Assembly: GCA_026002835.1 (NCBI GenBank)
Contig: BPGC01000019.1
Location: 1 to 33,028, forward strand
DNA from: Candidatus Nitrosocaldaceae archaeon
GTDB lineage: Archaea; Thermoproteota; Nitrososphaeria; Nitrososphaerales; Nitrosocaldaceae
Length of the DNA: 33,028 nt
Direction: 5' to 3'
This document shows positions 7,794 through 17,167 of the stretch, piece by piece. The position numbers and the translations under genes are program-made. The notes below the pieces were generated by a model. The model saw nothing but the letters and a program-made list of their open reading frames with translations. It ran no database searches and was not told the origin of the DNA. How positions within the stretch are numbered: the stretch's first letter is position 1; each line of letters starts with the position of its first letter.

Positions 7794-9076
7794 CTCTCTA
7801 TCTTAGCCTTTAGAAAATGCGTTGCACATGATATGCAAGGATCATAATTACGAATTGCTTGTTCACATCGCCATATGAGTTTATCATCAGGCAGGTCTAT
7901 ATATTTACTAACATAATGATATAGATCCTCCTCTATGATCTTCTGATTTTGTGATGTAGGTGGTATTATTTTAGCATCTTTGATTATGCCTTTATCATCT
8001 ATATTGTATCTATGATATAATATCCCACGTGGTGCTTCAGTGCATCCATAGCCCACTCCGTCTCGAGGCTTAACATCTATGAAACATTGCTCTATCATCT
8101 TATAATCTTTAGATATTCTAATAGCTTCAGTAAATGCATATAATATCTCTAAACTTCTTACAAGTATACTCTTAAATGGATTATTACAATACTCCAAATC
8201 TAATTCCCTTCCTATACTCTTTATAGATGAAGGAAGTCTATCAAAATTAAGATTATAACGTGCCATTGAACCTACAAAATAAGCACCTCTCTCCTTCAAC
8301 CTAGCATGTAAAGCATTGGAATATTTTACATGCTCTTCTATTATATTATCTTCAAATTCTTCAACTTTAATATCTAATCCTTTATTTGAGGTTATCCTAC
8401 CTTCATTGAATGGATATTCATCTTCATGTCTTAATGCTACGAATTCATACTCTCTTTCAAAATCTGGAAATTCTAGCCTAGATAACCATTCTATAGATTT
8501 CAATATTTCTTCTCTGCCTTTCTCAAGTCTGTTTATAAATTCTGATACTTCTTCCTCTTTAGGAAGTTTGTAGAATCCTCCAACACGAACATTTATTGGA
8601 TGGACCTCTCTACCTCCTAACAATGATACAAGCTCATTACCGATCTTCTTTATTAACAAACCTCGTTTTACTATATCTGGATGATCTTTTGCCAATTCAA
8701 TAGCATTTTGATAACCTAAGAAATCTGGAAGATGAAGCATAAATATATGTAGAGCATGACTCTCAATCCATTCTCCACAATAGACTAATCGTCGTAATTC
8801 ACGCAATTTTCCTCTAACTCTTACATTACATGCATATTCCATGGCATGAACAGAACTCATCTGATATGCAATTGGGCATATACCACATATTCTAGCTGTT
8901 ATATCTGGTGCTTCTGTAAATCTTCTACCCCTCAAAAACCCTTCAAAGAATCTCGGAGGTTCATATATCTTCAATTTTACATCCTCGACTTTATTATCCT
9001 TGATCTTTACATACATAGCTCCTTCTCCTTCAACTCTTGCTAAATAATCCACTTTGAATTTTCTACTCTTTGTCAT
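7790..9076 (-). CDS. hydA: [NiFe] hydrogenase alpha (large, catalytic) subunit, group 3b type
   Basis: This is the subunit that holds the Ni-Fe active site and makes or oxidises H2 with NAD(P)H as partner. With the start at 9076 it has 428 residues. The N-terminal nickel motif is [11 protein letters not shown] (C64, C67) and the C-terminal one is DPCISCATH (C414, C417, H420). The eight residues after H420 (FLKAKIER) are the tail expected to be cut by the protease encoded next. I chose ATG 9076 because GGAGGTG lies just upstream and the ARVEGEG region then falls at the usual distance. An upstream ATG at 9130 would overlap the delta gene by 68 bases. The motif set matches group 3b rather than membrane-bound groups; that is from memory of the family. 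Confidence 0.95.
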   Translation of the reverse strand: MTKSRKFKVDYLARVEGEGAMYVKIKDNKVEDVKLKIYEPPRFFEGFLRGRRFTEAPDITARICGICPIAYQMSSVHAMEYACNVRVRGKLRELRRLVYCGEWIESHALHIFMLHLPDFLGYQNAIELAKDHPDIVKRGLLIKKIGNELVSLLGGREVHPINVRVGGFYKLPKEEEVSEFINRLEKGREEILKSIEWLSRLEFPDFEREYEFVALRHEDEYPFNEGRITSNKGLDIKVEEFEDNIIEEHVKYSNALHARLKERGAYFVGSMARYNLNFDRLPSSIKSIGRELDLEYCNNPFKSILVRSLEILYAFTEAIRISKDYKMIEQCFIDVKPRDGVGYGCTEAPRGILYHRYNIDDKGIIKDAKIIPPTSQNQKIIEEDLYHYVSKYIDLPDDKLIWRCEQAIRNYDPCISCATHFLKAKIER

Positions 9077-9827
9077 AATCCACCTCCTTGAATGGTTTAG
9101 CATATGCGTTAAAGTTTCTGAATAATCCAATAATGGAATCTTCGTCCATGCCTAACTTCTTAAACACATTCTTTAATGACGATGTATTAGGCTCTTCTTT
9201 AGGACCGAAGCAACTATAGCATCCTCTATTATAAGAAGGACACAAAGCATTACACCCAGCATTAGTTACAGGTCCCATGCATGTTTCTCCTTTTGCTACA
9301 ATTACGCAAACATTACCAGCTCTTTTACACTCTAAACATACACTATATGAGTGTATATTAGGTCTTTTATTATGCAGAAATGAAGTTAATACCTCTAACA
9401 GTTGGTATTTATTAACAGGGCAACCATATAATTCAAAATCCACATTTACATGTTCTGATATAGGCGTAGATTTGTCTAATGTATTTATATACTCTGGTTT
9501 TGCATAAACTATGCTAATAAACTCTTTAACATCTTTAAAGTTTCTAAGAGCTTGTATACCTCCGCTTGTAGCACATGCTCCTATAGTTACTAGATATTTA
9601 GATATCTTTCTAATCTTTTTTATTCTTTTAATGTCATCGCTAGTTGTTATTGAACCCTCTACTAATGATATATCATAAGGTCCTTTAATTATAGCTCTAG
9701 ATGCTTCCAAGAAGTAAGCTATTTCTATTTTGTCTGCTAGTAATAATAATTCGTCTTCTAGATCTAATAGACTTAATTGGCATCCATCACACGAAGCAAA
9801 TTTCCATACAGCTAGTTTTGGTTTCAT
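9063..9827 (-). CDS. hydD: [NiFe] hydrogenase delta (small, electron-transfer) subunit
   Basis: The small subunit carries iron-sulfur clusters that take electrons from the active site. The proximal-cluster cysteines are visible: C13 and C16 (ASCDGCQ), C85 (GACATSGG) and C136 (YGCPVNK). A second set lies at C164, C167, C174, C183, C192, C196, C203 and C206, enough for two further clusters. It has 254 residues and no twin-arginine signal, so the enzyme is cytoplasmic. An AGGAGGT site lies 5 bases before its ATG. Its end overlaps the alpha-subunit start by 14 bases. Confidence 0.96.
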   Translation of the reverse strand: MKPKLAVWKFASCDGCQLSLLDLEDELLLLADKIEIAYFLEASRAIIKGPYDISLVEGSITTSDDIKRIKKIRKISKYLVTIGACATSGGIQALRNFKDVKEFISIVYAKPEYINTLDKSTPISEHVNVDFELYGCPVNKYQLLEVLTSFLHNKRPNIHSYSVCLECKRAGNVCVIVAKGETCMGPVTNAGCNALCPSYNRGCYSCFGPKEEPNTSSLKNVFKKLGMDEDSIIGLFRNFNAYAKPFKEVDYDKE

Positions 9828-9828
9828 A

Positions 9829-10638
9829 TCAAACCTCCTTTATCTTTAGAAATCTTCCTATCTTGTTATAATTGAAGACTGGACCATCTTTACATATGAA
9901 TTCTGGACCTAATTGACAATGACCACAGAAACCTATGGCACATTTCATATTCCTCTCCATAGATATGAATATATTGTTAGTATTTATATTCCGTTCTATC
10001 AATTCTTTAGCAACAAAATACATCATTATCTCTGGGCCACAGATAAATGCAGATGTATGAAATGGTTCTATATCTATTTTAGGAAGTAGTGTAGTTACTA
10101 CTCCTACATTACCTGTCCAACCATGCTTAGCTTTATCTACTGTAACCATAACATCTAATTTATCATTCCATTTCTCTAATTCTTTCTTATAGAGTAGATC
10201 TTGAGGAGTCTTCGCTCCATAAAGCAATGTTATCTTGCCATATTTTTCTCTGTTTGCTAATAGATAATATATTAATGGTCTTAATGGTGCCAAGCCTAAA
10301 CCTCCTGCTATTATCAAAATATCATTACCTTTATGATCTTCTATAGGCCATGGATTTCCATAAGGTCCTCTAATGCCTATTATATCATTAGGTTTTAACC
10401 TACAGATAGCATTAGTTACATTTCCAACCTTTCTTACTGTATGCATTATAATATCATCTTCATAAGGATTGCTGCTTATAGAGATAGGCACTTCACCTGT
10501 CCCAAAGACATAGATCATATTAAATTGTCCAGGAAAAAACCTAAAGTCATCGGTTTCTATTGTTATTGTATATGTATCGTAGGTTTCTTTCTTTATTTTT
10601 CTTATCTTAACTAGTTTTGGAATAAATGGATTATACAT
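9829..10638 (-). CDS. hydG: Hydrogenase gamma subunit (FAD/NAD(P)-binding reductase)
   Basis: This subunit links the hydrogenase to NAD(P)H. It resembles the ferredoxin-NADP reductase/dihydroorotate dehydrogenase electron-transfer family. FAD-binding features include [13 protein letters not shown] and PISISSNP, followed by the nucleotide-binding [16 protein letters not shown] and LLYGAK. Near the C-terminus is a four-cysteine [2Fe-2S] site at C233, C238, C241 and C249 ([12 protein letters not shown]). It is 269 residues, standard for the subunit. It begins 2 bases after the Crp-like gene and ends 1 base before delta. Confidence 0.95.
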   Translation of the reverse strand: MYNPFIPKLVKIRKIKKETYDTYTITIETDDFRFFPGQFNMIYVFGTGEVPISISSNPYEDDIIMHTVRKVGNVTNAICRLKPNDIIGIRGPYGNPWPIEDHKGNDILIIAGGLGLAPLRPLIYYLLANREKYGKITLLYGAKTPQDLLYKKELEKWNDKLDVMVTVDKAKHGWTGNVGVVTTLLPKIDIEPFHTSAFICGPEIMMYFVAKELIERNINTNNIFISMERNMKCAIGFCGHCQLGPEFICKDGPVFNYNKIGRFLKIKEV

Positions 10639-10640
10639 AT

Positions 10641-11093
10641 TTACATCTCTTCCATCTCTATCAATTGAAATCTTACAGCTTGTAATCGCTTCATAATAAC
10701 TTCTGCAAATCTTTTCATAAGATAATAGCCTAGTCTACTATCCTCTTCGCATCTCTTCATAACTAGGTTTGCATCAAGTTTAACAACTCTGGATAATTCT
10801 AGAGCCCTTGCATCAAAATGCCATTTATATGGTGGAAATAACCATGAGATTCCTAGCACCTCATCTTTACCTAAAGTTTGTATAATTATTCTTCCCCTAT
10901 GAGCAGTAGACAATTCAAGAGATATCTTACCATGTGTTATTAAATAGAATGAATTGGCATCTTCGCCTTCATGAAATATAAAATCATTTTTATGAAAGAT
11001 TAGATCCTCTGAATACTCTACTAATGGAGTCAGATCCGCATCTATATCCCTAAATAATGCGTGATTCTTTATCATCTCAACTAGCATCTTCAT
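10641..11093 (-). CDS. Crp-like cyclic-nucleotide-binding domain protein in hydrogenase operon
   Basis: The 150-residue protein is a single cNMP-binding-type beta-roll: FHEGEDANSFYLITHGKISLEL, then GRIIIQTLGKDEVLGISWLFPP, followed by a C-helix. There is no helix-turn-helix after it, so it is not a classic Crp/FNR regulator. Genes of this type occur between beta and gamma subunits in some group 3b operons, as far as I recall. The arginine of the usual phosphate-binding cassette is not obvious, so it may sense something other than a cyclic nucleotide, or act as a structural accessory. It overlaps the beta gene by 17 bases. Confidence 0.88.
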   Translation of the reverse strand: MKMLVEMIKNHALFRDIDADLTPLVEYSEDLIFHKNDFIFHEGEDANSFYLITHGKISLELSTAHRGRIIIQTLGKDEVLGISWLFPPYKWHFDARALELSRVVKLDANLVMKRCEEDSRLGYYLMKRFAEVIMKRLQAVRFQLIEMEEM

Positions 11094-12186
11094 CCCTCAA
11101 AGATCTGATCTCTTCTGTTATATCTATACCTGCTGGGCACCAAGTTATACATCTTCCACAGCCAACACAACCTGAAGTTCCAAACTGATCAAACCAAGAC
11201 GCTAGTTTATGAGTTATCCAATGCCTATATTTAGTGCTAGTTGATTTCCTTATGCTATTTCCATGGATATAGGTAAATTCGTTAGTAAAACAAGAATCCC
11301 ATAATCTCCATCTCTCAGCATGCTCTCCTTTAAGATCTATAACATCTTCAACTGTACTACAAAAACATGTTGGACATACCATAGTACAATTGGCACATGC
11401 AAGGCATCGTTCAGCAACCTCATCCCAATGCTTACTTTCATAATTATTATATAATAGCTCTTTTATGTTGGTAGTATTCATATGTCTCTTCATATTTCTA
11501 GCATTCTTATTTATAAGATTCTCAGCCTTTCTTACTTTTTTCTCATCTGCTTCTTCATGCTCCACTTCGTTTAAGATATCATAACCAAGTTTACTTCCTA
11601 CCTCTATTACAAAATAATGTTCTGGTTTGAGTATTTCTGTTAATGCTAGATCATAACCATCATTTACTTTTGGGCCTGTATTCATAGATGTGCAAAAGCA
11701 ACTATTAGCAGATTCTGTACAATTAACTGCAAATATGAATATATTTTCTCTCCTCCTTTTATATATAGGATCTATAAACTCTCCTTCCATGAATACTCTA
11801 TCCTGTATATGTATAGCATGAATCTCACATGCTCTAACTCCTATAAACGCTAACTTTCTCTCCTCCTCTTTATCTTCAATAATTTTAAAATCCGCACCCT
11901 TTCTTTCCATATGGAACAATCTTGTCTTAGGAGGGAATAGATATTTTTTCCACGAATATGGTCCTACTACATAACCAAATAACGCTTTATCTTTTCTTTT
12001 TCTTAATCTATATATTCCTTTATCTTGTTCATCTTTAAAACCTATAGGTAGATCGTTAATTGAATTCAATTTATCATAAATTACAGTGGCGTTGTCTATC
12101 TTAGGTCCTATTATCTCATACTTTCTTCTAGTTAAAGCGTCAAAGAACTGATAAAAATTATCTGCTTCAACTATAAACTTTTGCAT
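11077..12186 (-). CDS. hydB: Hydrogenase beta subunit (4Fe-4S electron-transfer protein)
   Basis: The beta subunit connects gamma to delta through iron-sulfur clusters. The C-terminal third has two ferredoxin-like cysteine groups: C261, C264, C267, C271 (CLACANCTMVCP), with C274 and C276 close by, and C340, C343, C346, C350 (CVGCGRCITWCP). The middle part contains the family segment with CTESANSCFCTSM. It is 369 residues, as expected for HydB/AsrA-like proteins. It is the first gene of the operon; a TATA-like sequence centred about 26 bases upstream of its ATG suggests a leaderless transcript. Confidence 0.94.
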   Translation of the reverse strand: MQKFIVEADNFYQFFDALTRRKYEIIGPKIDNATVIYDKLNSINDLPIGFKDEQDKGIYRLRKRKDKALFGYVVGPYSWKKYLFPPKTRLFHMERKGADFKIIEDKEEERKLAFIGVRACEIHAIHIQDRVFMEGEFIDPIYKRRRENIFIFAVNCTESANSCFCTSMNTGPKVNDGYDLALTEILKPEHYFVIEVGSKLGYDILNEVEHEEADEKKVRKAENLINKNARNMKRHMNTTNIKELLYNNYESKHWDEVAERCLACANCTMVCPTCFCSTVEDVIDLKGEHAERWRLWDSCFTNEFTYIHGNSIRKSTSTKYRHWITHKLASWFDQFGTSGCVGCGRCITWCPAGIDITEEIRSLRDEDAS

Positions 12187-12205
12187 ATAGTATATTCCTA
12201 TATAT

Positions 12206-12226
12206 TCTATTTAAAGTTTAAATAGA
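12206..12226. promoter_or_regulatory. Perfect palindrome serving as divergent TATA element
   Basis: TCTATTTAAA-G-TTTAAATAGA is a perfect 10+1+10 inverted repeat. Its centre is 30 bases from the hydB start codon on the left and 31 from the start at 12247 on the right. Each half contains a TATA-like TTTAAATA centred about 26 bases from its gene, the usual archaeal distance for a leaderless start. It may be two overlapping TATA boxes, an operator, or both. Confidence 0.65.
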
Positions 12227-12246
12227 AAGGTAGATACTTGTAATCT

Positions 12247-12510
12247 ATGAAATTCCTAGTTATATGGTCATTCATTAGAACTATAAAAATTACTCCAGAT
12301 CTTATAGATATAATATTTGCTCTTAAGGACTATGCAAAGAAGTTAAAAGAACAAGGTAAGTTAGAGGCTAATTACCATATAGTAGGTAAGCATGGGGGTG
12401 CTTGGATATTTAATGTTTTATCTAATGAGGAATTGGAGAATCTTATAGCTGGCATGCCTGTTTATAATCTTGCAGAATATGATATATATCCTTTAACTGA
12501 AATGAAGTAA
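12247..12510 (+). CDS. Muconolactone-isomerase-like small ferredoxin-fold protein
   Basis: The 87-residue protein resembles the muconolactone delta-isomerase family. It has an N-terminal strand MKFLVIWSF, a helix with KKLKEQGKLEANYHIVGKHGGAWIFNV, and a C-terminal SNEELENLIAGMPVYN...YDIYPL. These match the family's helix-strand pattern and its typical GK...W.VVG...IFdV.SNdEL arrangement. No aromatic-degradation genes are nearby, so the enzymatic role is uncertain. It is read divergently from the hydrogenase operon from the shared palindromic promoter and may be co-regulated with it. After the stop at 12510 comes degraded DNA. Confidence 0.75.
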   Translation: MKFLVIWSFIRTIKITPDLIDIIFALKDYAKKLKEQGKLEANYHIVGKHGGAWIFNVLSNEELENLIAGMPVYNLAEYDIYPLTEMK

Positions 12511-12894
12511 TTTGGGTAGCAATGAGAAAATGTTAATGGTGTGTCAACCACATACTCTTCTTGTGTATATTATAAGATAGCAAACATGAATGCAGAAGAG
12601 TTGCTATACGCATATGAGGTAGAGATATTAATATAAGAACTAATAAGATAGTTGAGTATGGTTCCACTGGTGTATGGTCGGATCGGAGGAAATATTAGTA
12701 TTTTGGTCCAAATCTCTAATGCCTTTAACCTTTGACAGTAATAACTACAATGAATATCTTCATATCTTTGTAATTCATGGCTCTAGAAACCATCAATCTC
12801 TTAATGATTGCTATCAATAAGATAATCAATCTATATGCATTATAACATATCATTGGCGATTGCTTAATATATACCACCTATCCAATAACAATAC
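12511..12894. other. Gene-free stretch before transposase remnant
   Basis: No open gene of useful length is seen. A short ATG-started reading near 12588 (MNAEELLYAYEVEILI) stops after 16 codons. Several stop codons break every frame. A GTGTGTCAACCAC stretch near 12540 could be an old insertion-sequence end, but I find no matching inverted copy downstream. Confidence 0.4.
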
Positions 12895-13629
12895 ATGAAT
12901 CTAATAGAATTAAAAGATAAATGATGAGAAAAAGGCAGAGGAATGGTTAAGGTATACTTAAAAGGTTTGATAGATGCATATATTGTAATAATGAGCATAT
13001 AGGCAGATTTAGAAGGAATTACTATAGATGCCATAGATGTAAGAAGGAATGGAGTATTAGAATAGTATATTGTATGGATTAAGGATATCGTTGAGTAAAT
13101 TCATAGCAATATTAAAGTTATTTTAGAGATACCAGTACTAAAGGCTAGTAAAGAGTTACAATTATCATACTACACATAAGATATACCAATTAATTAGGAG
13201 CAAAATATATGATTATTGCTCAAAAGATGATATATTACAAGTATAAATAGATAAGATACCAGTATTTGGTATATTAGAGAGGAATGGTAAAGTAAAGGTT
13301 GAGATAGTTAATGATGTTAGTGCTGAAACACTATTAAGAGAAACTATTAAGAAGGTAAAGAGAGGATCAATAATATATACTGATAAATACAAAGGTTATG
13401 ATACTCTAGTATTATATGGTTTTAAACATGAGAGGATAGATAAGAGTATAAGATTTGCTAATGGTATACATTAATGGCATAGAATTATCAATATGCTAAA
13501 GAGAGATTATTAAGATATCATAGCATTAGTAAAGAGTTATTCCCATACTATCTTAAAGAGTTAGAGTTCAGATATAATAATAGAGGTAATGTATTCGATA
13601 AGATAGTTGAAGTAATTAGAGGTGGATAA
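12895..13629 (+). pseudogene. Decayed IS1595/ISXO2-type transposase
   Basis: The remains of a DDE transposase can be read in pieces across frameshifts and stops. It starts MNLIELKDK at 12895, then (shifted) DEKKAEEWLRYT. A zinc ribbon follows (RCIYCNNEH..., then YYRCHRCKKEW, about 12975-13050). Later comes FGILERNGKVKVEIVNDVSA, then RGSIIYTDKYKGYDTL with the catalytic-type Asp, GFKHERIDKS, and finally LLRYHSISKELFPYYLKE with LEFRYNNRG. This order is that of IS1595-family transposases. At least three frame disruptions mean it is inactive. The terminal inverted repeats are not convincing. It sits at the left boundary of the defence genes. Confidence 0.82.
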
Positions 13630-13790
13630 TATTGAGGAATTGCCAAATATTTATGATTTTATGCTAGAAGCTAGAAAATTTGTGTTGAATAGATTATTAC
13701 TAACATGTCTGAAGATCATTAATGAATTACTCTAGAGATAATCAATCTTTGAAGATAAATAAATATTAATACTGGACATTAATACATACT

Positions 13791-14120
13791 ATGAATATAT
13801 TCAGAGTATACGATAAACTAGATGGCAATTATAGGATATTGGTAGATAGGTTATGGCCTAGAGGTGTTAGCAAAGATAGATCTATGGTTAAAAGATATAG
13901 CGCAAGTAATGGATTAAGAAGATGGTTCAATCATAGAGAAGATAGATGGGGAGAGTTTAAAGAACGATATTTTAAAGAGTTAGATAACAAGGAAGATCTT
14001 GTAAATATTATTATAGATAAAGCTAGAGATAGTGATATTACATTACTATATAGTGCTAAGAGCAAGTATAACAATGCTATAGCATTAAAAGAGTATATAG
14101 AAAATCTTAGTAAGATATAA
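13791..14120 (+). CDS. DUF488 family protein (YeaO-like)
   Basis: The 109-residue protein shows the DUF488 pattern: FRVYDKLDGNYRILVDRLWPRGVSKD, LRRWFNHREDRWGEFKERYFKEL, and near the end DITLLYSAKSKYNNAIALKEYI. Conserved Arg and His residues (DRLWPRG, WFNH) are kept. The segment before LRRWF is shorter than in most relatives. The function of the family is not established. The gene is 25 bases upstream of the DUF499 gene on the same strand and has a TATA-like AAATAAATA about 29 bases before its ATG. It may be a fifth member of the defence cassette or an unrelated neighbour. Confidence 0.85.
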   Translation: MNIFRVYDKLDGNYRILVDRLWPRGVSKDRSMVKRYSASNGLRRWFNHREDRWGEFKERYFKELDNKEDLVNIIIDKARDSDITLLYSAKSKYNNAIALKEYIENLSKI

Positions 14121-14122
14121 TT
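14114..14122 (+). promoter_or_regulatory. TATA box for DUF499 gene
   Basis: GATATAATT is centred about 28 bases before the ATG at 14146, which fits a leaderless archaeal transcript. It overlaps the stop codon of the DUF488 gene, so the DUF499 gene can be expressed independently. Confidence 0.5.
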
Positions 14123-14145
14123 ACCATTAATAAGCATAAAACTTT

Positions 14146-16830
14146 ATGCATTTACCTAATATATGGGAGTTATGCTCATTTAGTGATGAGATTGTATATG
14201 GTAAATTTGATAGAAGCAAGTTTGCTGTTGAGTTACATTCTGTATTAGATAATACTGCTGATGTTATCTATAAAGATCCAAAGATATTCTTAGATAAAAC
14301 ACATCTAACAAACAATATGAAGTATATATTGAAAGAGGTATTATTAAGGATAGCAAGGAATGATGGTAATCCAGTATATGTTATAGATACAGAGTTTGGA
14401 GGAGGAAAGACTCATACTCTATTATTGCTTTATCATATATTAAAGAATAGAGAGTTAGGGACCGAATATATAAAATCATACAATATAGATAAAGAGTATA
14501 ATATATTAGAGGTTCCAGATGCCAAAGTAGTTGCTATAGATTGTAATAAGGTTAGTAAGAAGACATTATGGGGAGAGATAGCAAATTCTATTAATAAATA
14601 TGAACTATTAAGAGATCTTGATGAGAGAGAAGAGATACCAAAGGATATAACTATACTAAAGCAATTATTTGATAAGCCTACATTATTGTTAATAGATGAA
14701 TTGCCAGAATATCTATTAAAAGCAGATAGTAGAAAGATAGGTAATGTAACATTAGCAGATCTAACTATAATATTCATACAAGATCTTATCAGAGCTATAG
14801 CATCAGTTAACAATTGTATGCTTATAATAACCCTAACAGCCTCTCAAAAATTATATGAAACGTACTCAAAGAGGATGAGGGATAAGATTAAGAGCATAAC
14901 AGATTTTAGAGTAGATAATATTACTAGTGATCTAAAAGAGTCATTATCTAGACAAGCACAATTCATAGTTCCAGTAAGCAAGGAAGAGGTTTATGATGTT
15001 ATAGTAAAAAGATTGGTTAAAGATAGAAGGGATTATGAGCAGATAATAGATGCTTATTATAATTATTATAATAGTAAAGGGTTGATATATGAACCAAACT
15101 ATAGAGATAAGATGGTTAAAGCATACCCATTCCATCCATTCTTGATAGATACATTATATGATAGGGTATCTAGCATAGATAAGTTCAACAAGACTAGAGG
15201 CATGCTTAGATTACTAGCATTGGTATTGAATAATATCTATAAGAATAAGCATGAATGCAGATTAGTATCTACTGGAGATATAGATCTAACAGAACCATTA
15301 ATAAAAGAGGATCTTACAGATAGTATAGATTTTAGTGATTTTAAACCAGTTATAGAGAGTGATTGTATAAGCAAGGCTAAGAAGTTAGATACTAATAAGA
15401 GCATAAAGTTAGCAGAGAAGATAGCAAGAACTATCTATATATACTCTCTAATAAGTTCTATAAAGATATCTGGTATAAAGCCTAGTGAATTAAAGTTAGC
15501 AGTATGCTATCCAAATATAGATCCAAGCCTTGTAGATGAGGTATTAGAGGAGATAGATAAAGAGTTCTGGTATATAAAGAGGATAGACAGCCAATTCTAC
15601 TTTACAAAGAAGCCAAACATAAACAAGGTTATCGAAGATCATATGAGAGAGGTTAAAGATAATGAAATTAGAGATGCTATATGTAATACATTAAATGAAT
15701 TATTGAAGCAGAAGAGTATATTTGATATAAAGATATGGGATAGAAGCGAGTTAAAAGATGATCAAAGTTTAAAACTATTTGTAGTTGATTATAATGATAT
15801 TAGCAGTAATGAGGAGCATAATAAGAGGTTATTTAATGATATAATAGAGAAGAGTAATGGAAGTATAAGGAGTTATCAGAATACTCTAGTATTATTAGCT
15901 CCAGATTATTATGGTATAGATAATCTAAAGTTATCTGCTAAGAGAGTTATTGCATGCAAAAAGGCTATGAAAGATGAGAGGATAAAGTTTGATAAGGATG
16001 AAGAGAAGAAGGCAAAATCTAGGCTTGAGGAGTTTAATGCTAGTCTTGAACAAGAATGTATAAACACTTACTCTAAAGTAGTATATCCATACTCTTCTGA
16101 GATTAGAATAGATACTATATCATTCTTTGATTCAAAGAAGGGTAATCTTATAGATGCTATAATAGAGTTATTGAAGAGGAAAGGCAAGTTGGTAGAGAGC
16201 ATAAATCCAGAGGTTATAGCAGATAGAGTAGATAAAGTTCCAGTTGATAGAATATATGAAGAGTTCTTGAGGAATAGGAATGAGAAGTTTATAGCATATC
16301 CTGGCAAGATACTAGATGCTATAAGAGATGGAATAGCAAAAGGTATGTTTGGTTATGCTGATAGATTGGAAGAGATAGATGGTAAGTATAAAGCAGTTAT
16401 TAACAGATATGTTGATATTAATAATTGGAATGGTTGGCTTATAAAGAGAGATCTTATCTATGAAGAGCCTATTATTAAAGATTCAAAGAATGAGACTATT
16501 AAATATACTACAACACCTACAATAGAAGTAAAGCAGAAGAATAGATATATTATTAGATTAGAGAGTATAGGTGATGCTATTAAGGCATTACCAATTATAA
16601 ATATAGTAACTGTAGGCATTAATGCTGATAAGAGATTAATTGCTGAGTTATCAAATGATAATGGAGATATAATAAAGATTGATAGCAGATTAAAGAATGT
16701 TGAAGAGATTAAAAGCATACTCAATCAATTAAAGTATAGATATAATGGATCTGCTAGTATAGAGATAATAACAGATGAGGATATAAGTAATGAGTTAGAG
16801 AAGCATGAGGTAAGGTATGAGAGAGTTTAG
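14146..16830 (+). CDS. DUF499 AAA-type ATPase, defence cassette
   Basis: This 894-residue protein has an N-terminal ATPase domain. Walker A is TEFGGGKTHTL (about residues 82-92) and Walker B is PTLLLIDELPEYLL (about 176-190). SMIITLTAS-like sensor sequence follows (LIITLTASQ near 230). Then come long helical segments and a C-terminal wing-like region. This is the DUF499 family, which in many bacteria and archaea is found with DUF1156 methylases and large helicases; databases call such proteins anti-phage-associated. The likely role is an ATP-driven regulator or DNA-remodelling part of a restriction-like defence. The next gene overlaps it by 14 bases. No signal or membrane segment is seen. Length is in the usual range and the frame is intact. 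Confidence 0.88.
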   Translation: MHLPNIWELCSFSDEIVYGKFDRSKFAVELHSVLDNTADVIYKDPKIFLDKTHLTNNMKYILKEVLLRIARNDGNPVYVIDTEFGGGKTHTLLLLYHILKNRELGTEYIKSYNIDKEYNILEVPDAKVVAIDCNKVSKKTLWGEIANSINKYELLRDLDEREEIPKDITILKQLFDKPTLLLIDELPEYLLKADSRKIGNVTLADLTIIFIQDLIRAIASVNNCMLIITLTASQKLYETYSKRMRDKIKSITDFRVDNITSDLKESLSRQAQFIVPVSKEEVYDVIVKRLVKDRRDYEQIIDAYYNYYNSKGLIYEPNYRDKMVKAYPFHPFLIDTLYDRVSSIDKFNKTRGMLRLLALVLNNIYKNKHECRLVSTGDIDLTEPLIKEDLTDSIDFSDFKPVIESDCISKAKKLDTNKSIKLAEKIARTIYIYSLISSIKISGIKPSELKLAVCYPNIDPSLVDEVLEEIDKEFWYIKRIDSQFYFTKKPNINKVIEDHMREVKDNEIRDAICNTLNELLKQKSIFDIKIWDRSELKDDQSLKLFVVDYNDISSNEEHNKRLFNDIIEKSNGSIRSYQNTLVLLAPDYYGIDNLKLSAKRVIACKKAMKDERIKFDKDEEKKAKSRLEEFNASLEQECINTYSKVVYPYSSEIRIDTISFFDSKKGNLIDAIIELLKRKGKLVESINPEVIADRVDKVPVDRIYEEFLRNRNEKFIAYPGKILDAIRDGIAKGMFGYADRLEEIDGKYKAVINRYVDINNWNGWLIKRDLIYEEPIIKDSKNETIKYTTTPTIEVKQKNRYIIRLESIGDAIKALPIINIVTVGINADKRLIAELSNDNGDIIKIDSRLKNVEEIKSILNQLKYRYNGSASIEIITDEDISNELEKHEVRYERV

Positions 16831-17167
16831 TCATACTCTAACCCTTAGTAAGAGCAAGAAATCTGCTATATTAAGAGTAGAGATAAATGATCAGTATGGT
16901 AATAAGATAATAAATCTATCAAGTGTTAGAGGTTGGAGGAGAGATCTAGCAATTAAGCATCTTAGGTTTGATAGCAAGGATTGGAGTCTAGATTCTGCTA
17001 GAGCTTATGTCGGTTTAGAGGTATTAAAGGCTTCTAAAGATAGTTATGAAGCAAACAAATTATTAGATATAGTTAAGAACCTTAGTAGTTTAGAGGTACA
17101 TTTCTGGGCTAGTAAGATGTTAGCAAATCCTAAAGCGAGAAGAGCTTTTAAGATTATGTATAGATGA
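16817..17167 (+). CDS. Small uncharacterised partner in DUF499 cassette
   Basis: I do not recognise this 116-residue protein. It starts 14 bases inside the end of the DUF499 gene, with GAGGT exactly 5 bases before the ATG, so it is translationally coupled. The N-terminal part (TLTLSKSKKSAILRVEINDQYG) looks like paired strands. The C-terminal part (about 55-116) is helical and very basic, ending KARRAFKIMYR. Related cassettes often carry a small protein at this place (DUF3780 in bacterial versions), but I cannot show homology. Nucleic-acid binding or bridging between ATPase and methylase is a reasonable guess. It ends one base before the stop of the opposing vapC. Confidence 0.72.
   Translation: MREFSHTLTLSKSKKSAILRVEINDQYGNKIINLSSVRGWRRDLAIKHLRFDSKDWSLDSARAYVGLEVLKASKDSYEANKLLDIVKNLSSLEVHFWASKMLANPKARRAFKIMYR

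Noticed and set aside
9076..9130. Extra 18 residues at the N-terminus of the hydrogenase alpha subunit
   Set aside because: The ATG at 9076 has a strong GGAGGTG site just upstream, and the upstream codons lie inside the delta gene without family resemblance.
12540..12560. Terminal inverted repeat of the IS1595-type element
   Set aside because: No matching inverted copy was found after 13629.
14433..14813. Minus-strand open frame opposite the DUF499 gene
   Set aside because: It is a shadow of the Walker A/B coding region with no ribosome site or family match.
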